A stretch of DNA of 64,000 nucleotides from VXNF01 sp964291305 (lineage in GTDB: Bacteria > Actinomycetota > Acidimicrobiia > Acidimicrobiales > CATQHL01), in assembly GCA_964291305.2 (NCBI GenBank), contig OZ219783.1, positions 1,984,001 through 2,048,000 of the forward strand, given 5' to 3'. The notes under the pieces are model-generated. The model did no database searches. It worked only from the letters and a program-made list of their open reading frames with translations, and was not told the DNA's origin. Shown piece after piece: positions 53,815 to 61,281 of this stretch. The translations under genes and the position numbers were made by a program. Positions within the stretch are counted from its first letter, which is position 1. Every line of letters starts with the position of its first letter.

Positions 53815-54975
53815 TTAACCTCGCTCCTCACTCATTGCACGAACGTACTCAACTGCTGTGACAGTCCTCTCAACCGCAGCGTCGACATCCTCTCCCGTGG
53901 TGAACCGTCCCAGACTGAACCTGACCGCCTCGAAGGCGGCGTCGCGCAGAAAGCCCATCGCGAGTAGGACCTCGGACGGTTCAATCGCGCCGGAACTACA
54001 GGCACTGCCAGCCGACACTGCCACAGGGTCCATGTTCGTGACCACTGCTTCTGCGTCGGCAGCCTCAAATCGGAGATTCGCCGTGTTGGGAAGGCGGCGG
54101 GTCACGTCGCCGATGTCGTGCGTACAGCAAATCTTGTCCTTGAGATCAGCCACCAGCCGATCCCGGAGTGGCCCCACACGGGCAGACTCGGTCTCCCGTT
54201 CCTCCGCTGCGATACGGGCAGCAGTACCGAAGCCAACCGCACCAGCAACATTGAGCGAGCCCGACCGCAGCTCTCTCTCGTGCCCGCCCCCTTGAATCAG
54301 CGCTCTCAGCCGCCGGAGACTCCGGCCGGTGCCGATCAATGCTCCCACGCCACCGGGGCCACAGATCTTGTGGCCACTCACCGACACAAGGTCAGCACCT
54401 GCCCAATCCAGATCGAAGGCAAGTCTTCCCGCCATCTGGGTGGCGTCACAGTGGAATAACGCGCCGACCGCATGCGCTCGCTCAGCGATCTCCCCTACCG
54501 GGTTGAGCACGCCAGTCTCACTGTTCGCAGCCATCACCGATACCAGCAGCACATCGTCATCAATCAGAGCCTCCACTGCATCCGGGTCGACGAAGCCCCC
54601 GCTAGTCACCGGAATGACACCGAGCTTCACTTGCCCCTGCTCATTGAGCCACCGGGCAGTGCGCTGGACAGAGGCGTGCTCCACCGCCGAGATCAGGATT
54701 CGCGGTCGGTTAGCAGGGGCGGCTTCAACTGCTCCACGTAGTGCAAGGTTGTTGGCCTCCGTAGCACCGGCAGTGAGAACCACGTTCGACGCACGCCCCC
54801 CAACCAGGGCGGCGATGTGCTCGCGGGCCTCGTCGACAGCTGCGGCCTGTCGCCGACCGAAGCGGTGAGTAGAAGAAGCGTTTCCGACACCTCCGGCGAG
54901 GACAGGAATCATGTCATCAGCTACACGTGGATCTAGAGGCGACGATCCGTTGTAGTCGAGGTACACCTCCCTCAC
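53815..54975 (-). CDS. sspA: Cysteine desulfurase SspA/DndA-like
   Basis: A 386-residue PLP enzyme delivering sulfur from cysteine as a persulfide. PLP lysine K203 is in SGHKICGPGG, H100 stacks on PLP (VEHASV), and the catalytic cysteine is C326 in SAGSACSSG. The GTG start at 54975 overlaps the stop of the upstream HTH gene (GTGA). No Fe-S assembly genes follow; instead DUF4007, ATPase and PAPS-reductase-like genes do, so it serves DNA phosphorothioation. Confidence 0.9.
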   Translation of the reverse strand: MREVYLDYNGSSPLDPRVADDMIPVLAGGVGNASSTHRFGRRQAAAVDEAREHIAALVGGRASNVVLTAGATEANNLALRGAVEAAPANRPRILISAVEHASVQRTARWLNEQGQVKLGVIPVTSGGFVDPDAVEALIDDDVLLVSVMAANSETGVLNPVGEIAERAHAVGALFHCDATQMAGRLAFDLDWAGADLVSVSGHKICGPGGVGALIGTGRSLRRLRALIQGGGHERELRSGSLNVAGAVGFGTAARIAAEERETESARVGPLRDRLVADLKDKICCTHDIGDVTRRLPNTANLRFEAADAEAVVTNMDPVAVSAGSACSSGAIEPSEVLLAMGFLRDAAFEAVRFSLGRFTTGEDVDAAVERTVTAVEYVRAMSEERG

Positions 54976-55151
54976 GACGCCTCCGGAGTTGTAATCAGAT
55001 TAAGCAACTCGCTCCGACGGAAACGCCATACCCGACCTAGCTTCACTCCCGGCACCTGTCCGTCTCGGGCGTGACGGAGCAGCGTCTTCTTTGACACCTT
55101 CAGCAGCCGAGCTGCCTCATCCGGCGTCAGCACCTCGTCTTTGGATTCCAT
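54972..55151 (-). CDS. 59-aa excisionase-family HTH protein heading the Ssp-type operon
   Basis: ATG 55151, with AGAGG about 11 bases upstream, opens a 59-residue protein of the MerR-like/excisionase fold: LTPDEAARLLKVSKKTLLRH, then GQVPGVKLGRVWRFRRSELL. Its TGA overlaps the sspA GTG, so it is cotranslated with the defence genes. It may autoregulate the operon, or be a relic of a mobile element. No integrase gene is visible nearby. Confidence 0.78.
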   Translation of the reverse strand: MESKDEVLTPDEAARLLKVSKKTLLRHARDGQVPGVKLGRVWRFRRSELLNLITTPEAS

Positions 55152-55595
55152 AGACAGTCAACCTCTTGACGGCCCTCAAAGTCTCTAAGTGGGACACTAG
55201 AGCCCACGACGCCACCGACCGCGGATTTCTGCTCGCAGGGTGACCGCTGCAATCTGCGCTACTCCAGCGTGAGGGGAAAGCTCAATGCCGGCCTCCTCAA
55301 CCTCGGCTATGTGATCAACGTCATCGAGGATCCCGACGGGATAATTTCACGAACGGGTCTCTCCCGCGTCCCGAGGTCGGAATCCAATTGACTGCAAACT
55401 CGTCTGGACCCTATCCCCAAATCTTCAGCCAATCCCAAAAATACCACAAACGCACGTTGTGTCTGTCTCAGTGGTTGAGTAGAGTACTGGTACCGGTCGA
55501 TGACCTCTGCTTCGGCTGAGGTCCAGCTTCCCCCACCGGCTTGTCGGCTCAGCCGAACCGAACCCGACAACGCTGTCCTCTCTAGGGAGCCACCC
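55152..55595. other. Intergenic region between the Ssp-type operon and the DUF222-HNH gene
   Basis: It should contain the leftward operon promoter and the rightward promoter for the HNH gene, but no convincing -35/-10 pair was found. A frame from about 55217 to 55390 on the plus strand reads like a gene remnant (CNLRYSSVRGKLNAGLLNLG, then VINVIEDPDGIISRT) with no credible start. No tRNA or attachment-site repeat was recognised. Confidence 0.4.
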
Positions 55596-57050
55596 ATGAC
55601 CGAGTTGAGTCTCTTCCCCCAACAGATTCCACCGGCTGCCATTTCTGTTGGCGCTGATCCGGCTGCTAAGCGCCGGCCCCACCAGCCAGGGGCGCCGGCG
55701 GAGCCAACCTCCTCAGCTGCCAGCAAGCCTGGCCGCGACGAAAACGCCTCAGAGCATCTGCTTGGACTCCTAGATGCTCTAGTTGACGCTCTTAGTGGCT
55801 TGGTGGGTGTGCAGTTGGAGGAGTGCCTGCGCCTCATCGGGCGCTTTGAGGCCCGTCTCGCCGGAGTGAAGGCTCAGAAGGTCGGCGAGCTGGCAGAGTG
55901 GCGCGGCAAGGAACACGCCGCGGCGGTGCTGCGGGGCAGTTTGAAGCAGTCTCGCGGCGGTGCCAAGAAGGAAGTCCAGTTCGCTGAGCGACTCGCCGAC
56001 CTTCCTAAGACGGCTAAGGCATTAGCCACAGGAGACGTAACACCGCAGGCTGCTCGGGCGATTGCGGATGCTGCAGCCCACACCCCCGTAGACGAGGCCG
56101 AGTTGCTAGACGCAGCCCAATCCAAGCCTGCCGATACCTTCGCCCGCACCGTCCGAGATCACGTCAACGAGCGCACCGGGCAGCTAGACCTTGAGGAGCG
56201 TCGCCGCCGCCAGCGGTCACAGCGGGAAGCCAAAATCAAACAGGAATCCGACGGCATGTACAAGCTGTTCGGCACATTCGATCCGTTGGCGGGTGCCCGC
56301 ATCGAAACCGCACTGGCGGCGATGGCGAAGCAACGCTGGCAAGCCGAAGACCCTAAGAACCGCGCCACAACAGCCCAGAGGTACGCCGATGCGCTTGAGG
56401 CGCTAATCACGCAACAAGCCTCTGGCACCGGCGTTCCCAAGGCACAACGCACGAACCTATTGGTGATCGCTGACTACGACCTACTAGCTGGTCAACTGGC
56501 TAACCCTCGCCAGGTCGACGGCACCCCGCTTGCCCCCAGTGAACTCCTGCAGTTAGCGCTTGAAGCCAACATCCTGCCCGCCGTTTTTGGTACCAAGGGC
56601 CAACCGCTTTGGCTAGGCCATAAATGCCGACACGCCAGCACTGCCCAACGCATTGCGCTCGCCGCCCGCGATCGAGGCTGCGCCGTCTGCGGCGCCTCCC
56701 ATAGCTACTGCCAGCCCCATCACATAGTCCACTGGGAGAACGGCGGGCCCACCGATATAGACAATCTCTGCTTGCTCTGCGGCGACTGTCATCACAAGCA
56801 AATCCACGAACTCGGCGCCAAGCTAGTCCGCAGCCCAGACGGTACTTTCACCCTCCGGCCCGCACCTAACCAAACAACATTGGCGGGGCGCAGCGGCAAG
56901 GCTCGAGCTGGTAAGGCCCGCGCCCGCAAGGCTCGCATTGGCAATAAAAGCCCGAAAGGCCGTATAAGCCATACAAGTAGTGCCTACAGCACCTGCGACG
57001 CCAGCCAAGGCACCAGCAAAACCGTCATCAAACAACCGCTGAGATGTTGA
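55596..57050 (+). CDS. DUF222 / HNH endonuclease domain protein (13E12 family)
   Basis: A 484-residue protein starting at ATG 55596 (MTELSLFPQQ), with AGGGAG upstream. The central region (about 70-330) is DUF222. The HNH motif is in CAVCGASHSYCQPHHIVHWE, then GGPTDIDNLCLLCGDCHH, with two CxxC pairs for a structural zinc. These genes occur in many copies in actinobacteria, and their activity is mostly untested. The C-terminal 60 residues are basic and repetitive (GKARAGKARARKARIGNK). It borders the right side of the Ssp-type island. Confidence 0.88.
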   Translation: MTELSLFPQQIPPAAISVGADPAAKRRPHQPGAPAEPTSSAASKPGRDENASEHLLGLLDALVDALSGLVGVQLEECLRLIGRFEARLAGVKAQKVGELAEWRGKEHAAAVLRGSLKQSRGGAKKEVQFAERLADLPKTAKALATGDVTPQAARAIADAAAHTPVDEAELLDAAQSKPADTFARTVRDHVNERTGQLDLEERRRRQRSQREAKIKQESDGMYKLFGTFDPLAGARIETALAAMAKQRWQAEDPKNRATTAQRYADALEALITQQASGTGVPKAQRTNLLVIADYDLLAGQLANPRQVDGTPLAPSELLQLALEANILPAVFGTKGQPLWLGHKCRHASTAQRIALAARDRGCAVCGASHSYCQPHHIVHWENGGPTDIDNLCLLCGDCHHKQIHELGAKLVRSPDGTFTLRPAPNQTTLAGRSGKARAGKARARKARIGNKSPKGRISHTSSAYSTCDASQGTSKTVIKQPLRC

Positions 57051-57094
57051 GCATCGGTACAAATCCCAACACCCCCCCCCCCGAGAGCTTAGGG

Positions 57095-57503
57095 ATTGCC
57101 GAGTCTGCCGAGGCTTGAGACTCCGATTGGCGGGACCGACTCGGACATCAAGCGCGTACCCACCAAGTTGCCGGCCGCGAGGGGCAGGATGCACGCGAGC
57201 TTCTGGACCGACTCGGACATCGAGTTCGCACCCACCAAGGGCTCCCAGACATCGAACTCTTACCCATCAGGGATTAGAGATCGCCAAGTCTGCCGAGACT
57301 TTTAGATTCGCTACAGGTTGAAGGACAGGTCGAAGGGCGCCGTCAATCGTGAGGCTCATCTGGCGATACTGATCGCCGAGTCTGCCTAGACTTAGGCTCG
57401 CTAAAGGTCGAAGGGCACCAGCACTAGGGCTAGGGCGATGCTGCACCGCCCGCGCAAGCGTCCTTAGACTCACTACAGGTCGAAGGGCACCAGCACTAGG
57501 GCT
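57095..57503. repeat. Cluster of degenerate direct repeats at the antiporter 3' end
   Basis: A gap without a supported gene (57051-57472) is filled by related repeats. A 41-bp unit occurs at 57391-57431 and 57463-57503 with three mismatches; the second copy contains the antiporter stop (57473-57475). A third, weaker copy starts near 57300. A GACCGACTCGGACATC unit occurs at about 57136 and again at about 57208, and variants of GCCGAGTCTGCC occur at least three times. The region looks like successive duplications of the gene end that have decayed. Confidence 0.8.
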
Positions 57504-60271
57504 ACTGTGGCATCACAGCGGCGCAAGACCGTCTCGACGGTGTGACCTAGGAACGGGCGATCGCGCAGGCGCCGCAGGTTGGCGCCCATTACCACCAGAT
57601 CGGCCTCTGTCTCCTCGACCAGGTTCAACAGCTCAGCCGCCACTGACGTGCCAGTGCGGGTGACCAGTTCAGGCTCCACCCCCAGGCCGCCGACCAGCTG
57701 CGCCGCCTGGTTCAGCACTTGCTGGCCGACCCCGGTGGCCCGCGCCGGCGAGCGCAGCATGGCCAGACGCCGGGGCCTTAGCAGGTCTAAGGGAGCCTGC
57801 AGCAGCGCGGTGACAGCCCGCGCCATCGCCTCAAGCGAGACAGACACCGGACCTATGCGGCCGACAGTCTCCTCAGGCACAGGTCTTTCGGCCGCCAGCT
57901 CCCCTGGGGTAGGTCCTACAGTCTCATCGGCGTCCCCGACATCAGAACCCCCGGCCCCAGGACTACCCGCACCAGACCTCCCGGGGCCTGGACTACCCGC
58001 ACCAGACCTCCCGGGGCCAGGACTACCCGCACCAGACCTCCCGGGGCCAGGACTTCCGGGACCAGGTTCCTCGGCTGGCTGGTGAGGCCGATCACCGACT
58101 CCCGCCTGGTGGGGCTGCGCCTCGCCTAAACCTCTCCCGGCAGAACCTCTCCCAACAGAACCACTCCCGGCAGAACCTCTCCCGGCAGAACTACTCCCAA
58201 CAGAACCTCTCCCGGCAGAACTACTCCCAACAGAACCACTCCCAACAGAACCACTCCCAACAGAACCACTCCCAACAGAACCCTCTGGACCCCCAGCCGG
58301 CGAGCATCGCGCTCGCGAACCCGCGGATTCGCCCCCGCCAGCACCCCCAGAACCCCCAACCCCTAGGTCCGGCTGGGTCTCGCCGCCAATCGCGGCACCG
58401 GTAGTGGGAAGCCTTCGCAGACCAGCCATGGCATCGCCAGAGCCCAGAATGTGAGCCAACACGAGTTGTGTGCCTAGCTGTGAACTCAAGTTGGCAGCCA
58501 CCTCCGCAGCCGCACGACTGACCGGCCCACCCGAGGCCGGCACCAGCGCCTTGGCATAGGCCCCCGGCAAGGGCCGATCCCGGTTGCGAGCCCGGCGCAC
58601 CACCACCACTGGAATAGGGCTCACCCGCAGCACTTCGTCCACCAGCGGTGAGATCACCTGGCCTAGCTCCTCGGTACTATCCACGCCAATGCCGATAGCC
58701 CCGTAACCCAGTTCCGCCTCCCGGGCTAGCGACTGGGCCACATCCCGCTCTCGCACTCGCTCGAAGTCCACCTCCCGCTCGTACAGCACGTTCTCCAGCG
58801 GCCTGAAGTCGAATGCCGCCCGACGGTCGGCAGCGGTAAACACTGTCACCTCGGCCTCAAGGGGCCATGAGTAGTGCATCAACTGGGCGGCAGCGATAGA
58901 CGCCGGCCCACCCCGCGAAGGGATCAGCAGCCGGGAGGTGCGCACCACCAGGTTGTGACTAAGAGCTTTCTCTTGCTCCAGCCGGCGGATCTCAGCCGCG
59001 TCGCCCCTCCAGTTGAAGACCACGACGCGCAGCGCCACTGAGGCGAAGATCGACGTAGCCAGCGGCACCAGCACGATGATCGTGAACGAGGCAGTGTTGA
59101 ACACCCCCAGGCTGAGACCCACCGAAGCGATGACGATCTCGAGGGTGCCCCGGGCATTGAGCCCCGCCCCGAGGGCCAGGCCAGCCCGGTGGCTGCGCCC
59201 CGCCACCCGGGCTCCGCCGTAGGCACCAACAAACTTGGAAACTATCGCCACCGCCACCAGCACGATGGTCCAAATCAAGATCGTGGGATCCTCCAGCAGC
59301 AGCAGGTTCACCTGCAGGCCGGCGGTGGCAAAAAACACCGGAGCGAAGAACGACGAAGTTAGTCGTTCGATGTAGTGCTCCAGCCGTTCGTCAACAAAGC
59401 GAGAACGGTGCAGCACCACGCCCGCCACGAACGCCCCCAGCACCGCCTCTACCTCAAGACCCTGGGTCACCACCCCAAAGCCCAGCATCGTTACAACCGA
59501 AACCGTGACTGCCGCACCCAGAGAGTCAAGGCTCCGACGGGTACGGCGCAGCCAACGGTCCACTAGCCATTGCCCCAGCGTTAGCGCCAGCACCAAGAAC
59601 AGCAGAAGGCCACCCACCGAGATCACTATGTCCAGAGCGGAAACTCCCCCGGAGGCCACCAGGCCGGTCAGCACGCCCAGCAGCACCCAACCCACGACAT
59701 CGTTAGCCATACCCACCGCGACGGTGATCTGACCGAAGTCACGCCGCATAAGCCCAAGGTCAGAGAGGATCTTGGCCACCACCGCCAAAGCCGAGACACT
59801 CACCGCCAGCGCCACGAACAGCAGGAACGTGCTGCGACTGGCTTCCGGACCTAGAAACTCCGCCGGGATCAGCCAACCCACCAGGCTTCCAGCCGCCGCC
59901 GGCACCAGCATGCTGCCCACCGCCACCAGCACCGCCGGGCGCCCCAGCTTGCCGATTAGCCCCAAGTCGGTCTCGAAACCGGCCAGCACCAGCAGCAGCG
60001 CTACACCAATCCAGCTGACCGTCAACAAGGCGGCGGCCTGCTCGCCGCCGGCAGGCAAGAACCACTCAAACTGCTTTGGCCAGAAGTGACCAAACAGCGA
60101 CGGGCCCAAAATCACCCCAGCCCCCAGTTCGCCGATGACCCGCGGCAGGCCCAACTGCAACATCACCCAACCCAAGGTTCGAGCACCGACCACCAAGGCC
60201 AGCAACTGAACCCAAAAGACCAGCAGGTCGTATTCGGCGTGAGCCAGATCAGCGGTGGCAGCGAGCATCAT
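57473..60271 (-). CDS. CPA2 Na+/H+ or K+/H+ antiporter with two USP domains and a repetitive linker
   Basis: A 932-residue protein. Residues 1-410 form a Na+/H+ exchanger domain of about twelve helices (LPRVIGELGAGVILGPSLFG, then GLNARGTLEIVIASVGLSLG). A universal-stress-protein-like domain follows (about 440-590; IPVVVVRRARNRDRPLPG), and a second lies at the C-terminus (about 785-932; ADLVVMGANLRRL). Between them, about residues 615-770, is a Gly/Ser/Pro linker built from 5- and 10-residue repeats encoded by minisatellites. It is probably a monovalent cation/proton antiporter with cytoplasmic nucleotide-binding control domains. No KefC-type TrkA-N domain is seen. Confidence 0.88.
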   Translation of the reverse strand: MMLAATADLAHAEYDLLVFWVQLLALVVGARTLGWVMLQLGLPRVIGELGAGVILGPSLFGHFWPKQFEWFLPAGGEQAAALLTVSWIGVALLLVLAGFETDLGLIGKLGRPAVLVAVGSMLVPAAAGSLVGWLIPAEFLGPEASRSTFLLFVALAVSVSALAVVAKILSDLGLMRRDFGQITVAVGMANDVVGWVLLGVLTGLVASGGVSALDIVISVGGLLLFLVLALTLGQWLVDRWLRRTRRSLDSLGAAVTVSVVTMLGFGVVTQGLEVEAVLGAFVAGVVLHRSRFVDERLEHYIERLTSSFFAPVFFATAGLQVNLLLLEDPTILIWTIVLVAVAIVSKFVGAYGGARVAGRSHRAGLALGAGLNARGTLEIVIASVGLSLGVFNTASFTIIVLVPLATSIFASVALRVVVFNWRGDAAEIRRLEQEKALSHNLVVRTSRLLIPSRGGPASIAAAQLMHYSWPLEAEVTVFTAADRRAAFDFRPLENVLYEREVDFERVRERDVAQSLAREAELGYGAIGIGVDSTEELGQVISPLVDEVLRVSPIPVVVVRRARNRDRPLPGAYAKALVPASGGPVSRAAAEVAANLSSQLGTQLVLAHILGSGDAMAGLRRLPTTGAAIGGETQPDLGVGGSGGAGGGESAGSRARCSPAGGPEGSVGSGSVGSGSVGSGSVGSSSAGRGSVGSSSAGRGSAGSGSVGRGSAGRGLGEAQPHQAGVGDRPHQPAEEPGPGSPGPGRSGAGSPGPGRSGAGSPGPGRSGAGSPGAGGSDVGDADETVGPTPGELAAERPVPEETVGRIGPVSVSLEAMARAVTALLQAPLDLLRPRRLAMLRSPARATGVGQQVLNQAAQLVGGLGVEPELVTRTGTSVAAELLNLVEETEADLVVMGANLRRLRDRPFLGHTVETVLRRCDATVALVLVPFDL
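57960..58049. repeat. Minisatellite, 3 x 30 bp, inside the antiporter gene
   Basis: Three head-to-tail copies of a 30-bp unit (57960-57989, 57990-58019, 58020-58049), nearly identical, encoding SPGPGRSGAG repeats in the linker. Confidence 0.92.
58141..58275. repeat. Minisatellite, 9 x 15 bp, inside the antiporter gene
   Basis: Nine consecutive 15-bp units of the form CAGAACCNCTCCCNN encode GSVGS/GSAGR-type pentapeptides in the linker between the two USP domains; partial copies flank it. Confidence 0.92.
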
Positions 60272-60413
60272 CGAGCGTCATGCCATCGAACGTCTCATCG
60301 AACGTCATCTGAGAAGAAAGCGAGCATCAGGCGAGAATTATTGGCCAAATATTCAGCAAGTTATTGGCAATCAGCCAGGCCAGTTCCGCGGGCGGAGACG
60401 AGTTCCCAGGTCC

Positions 60414-61190
60414 TCATAGGTCGAAGTCCACCACAAGCGGAGCATGGTCGGAGGGTTTGGTGCCTTTGCGGGCGTTTCGGTCCACGATGATTCCGCCGGC
60501 TCTGCCAGCTAGGGACTCACTAGCCAGCACATGATCAATTCGCATGCCCTGGCGTTTGTGGAAACGGCCCGCCTGGTAATCCCAGAAGGTGTAGAGGCCA
60601 GCGACACCCGGGAAGCGACGGCGAAAAACATCCACCAGACCCCAATCGCAGACCGCCTGCCAAGCCTCTCGCTCGGGCTGGGTGACGTGGGTCGCTCCGG
60701 CGAAAACCTCAATGTCCCAGACATCCCGGTCCTCAGGCGCCACATTGAAGTCACCGGCCACCACTACCTCATGGGCCGGATCACAAGTGGCCTCTAGGTG
60801 GCCTCTCAGCCGGCCCAACCAGGACAGCTTGTAGTAGTAGTGGTCGTGGCCCACCTCCCGGCCATTGGGCACGTAAGCACTAGCCACCCGCACCCCACCG
60901 CAGCTTGCCCACACAATGCGAGCGCCGCGGTCCTCGCCAACCCCGTCGGCAAACCCGGAAGTGACATCTTCAAGGCCTAACCGACTGCAAATGGCCACCC
61001 CGTTCCAGCGCCCCTCCCCGTGATGAACACACTCGTAGCCCAGCGACTCGAAGGCCAGATGAGGGAAATCGCCTTCAGCCAGCTTGGTCTCCTGCAAGCA
61101 CAGCACGTCGGGCTCAGCGACAGTCACCCAGGGCTCCACCCGATCCATCCGCGCCCGCAACGAATTGACATTCCAGGTCGCCAGCCGCAC
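60414..61190 (-). CDS. xthA: Exodeoxyribonuclease III
   Basis: A 258-residue AP endonuclease/3'-5' exonuclease of base-excision repair. Active-site motifs: TWNVNSLRARMDR (5-17), LQETKL with the metal Glu (near 36), VVAGDFNVAPEDRD (near 144-157), and the closing PSDHAPLVVDF. Length is normal. It is divergent from kgd, with 91 bases between them. The 142-base gap after it holds short duplications (CATCGAACGT twice near 60290). Confidence 0.95.
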   Translation of the reverse strand: MRLATWNVNSLRARMDRVEPWVTVAEPDVLCLQETKLAEGDFPHLAFESLGYECVHHGEGRWNGVAICSRLGLEDVTSGFADGVGEDRGARIVWASCGGVRVASAYVPNGREVGHDHYYYKLSWLGRLRGHLEATCDPAHEVVVAGDFNVAPEDRDVWDIEVFAGATHVTQPEREAWQAVCDWGLVDVFRRRFPGVAGLYTFWDYQAGRFHKRQGMRIDHVLASESLAGRAGGIIVDRNARKGTKPSDHAPLVVDFDL

Positions 61191-61243
61191 AGCCGCAGAC
61201 TAGCCCGCCATAACCAACCCAAGCTGAGATAGAAACCCCCAGT

Positions 61244-61276
61244 CGACTTACGCTCGACTTGCTCTCGACTTAATCT
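61244..61276. repeat. Three 11-bp direct repeats upstream of kgd
   Basis: CGACTT followed by five variable bases occurs at 61244, 61255 and 61266, an 11-bp period, ending six bases before the kgd ATG. A related TAGACTTAGGCT follows inside the gene start. It could be slippage or a phased binding site. Confidence 0.7.
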
Positions 61277-61281
61277 CCTAG

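Noticed and set aside
57960..58275. CRISPR-like array
   Set aside because: Units are contiguous without spacers and lie in frame inside a coding region.
58126..58359. Val/Leu/Gly repeat protein on the minus strand
   Set aside because: Out-of-frame reading of the antiporter minisatellite.
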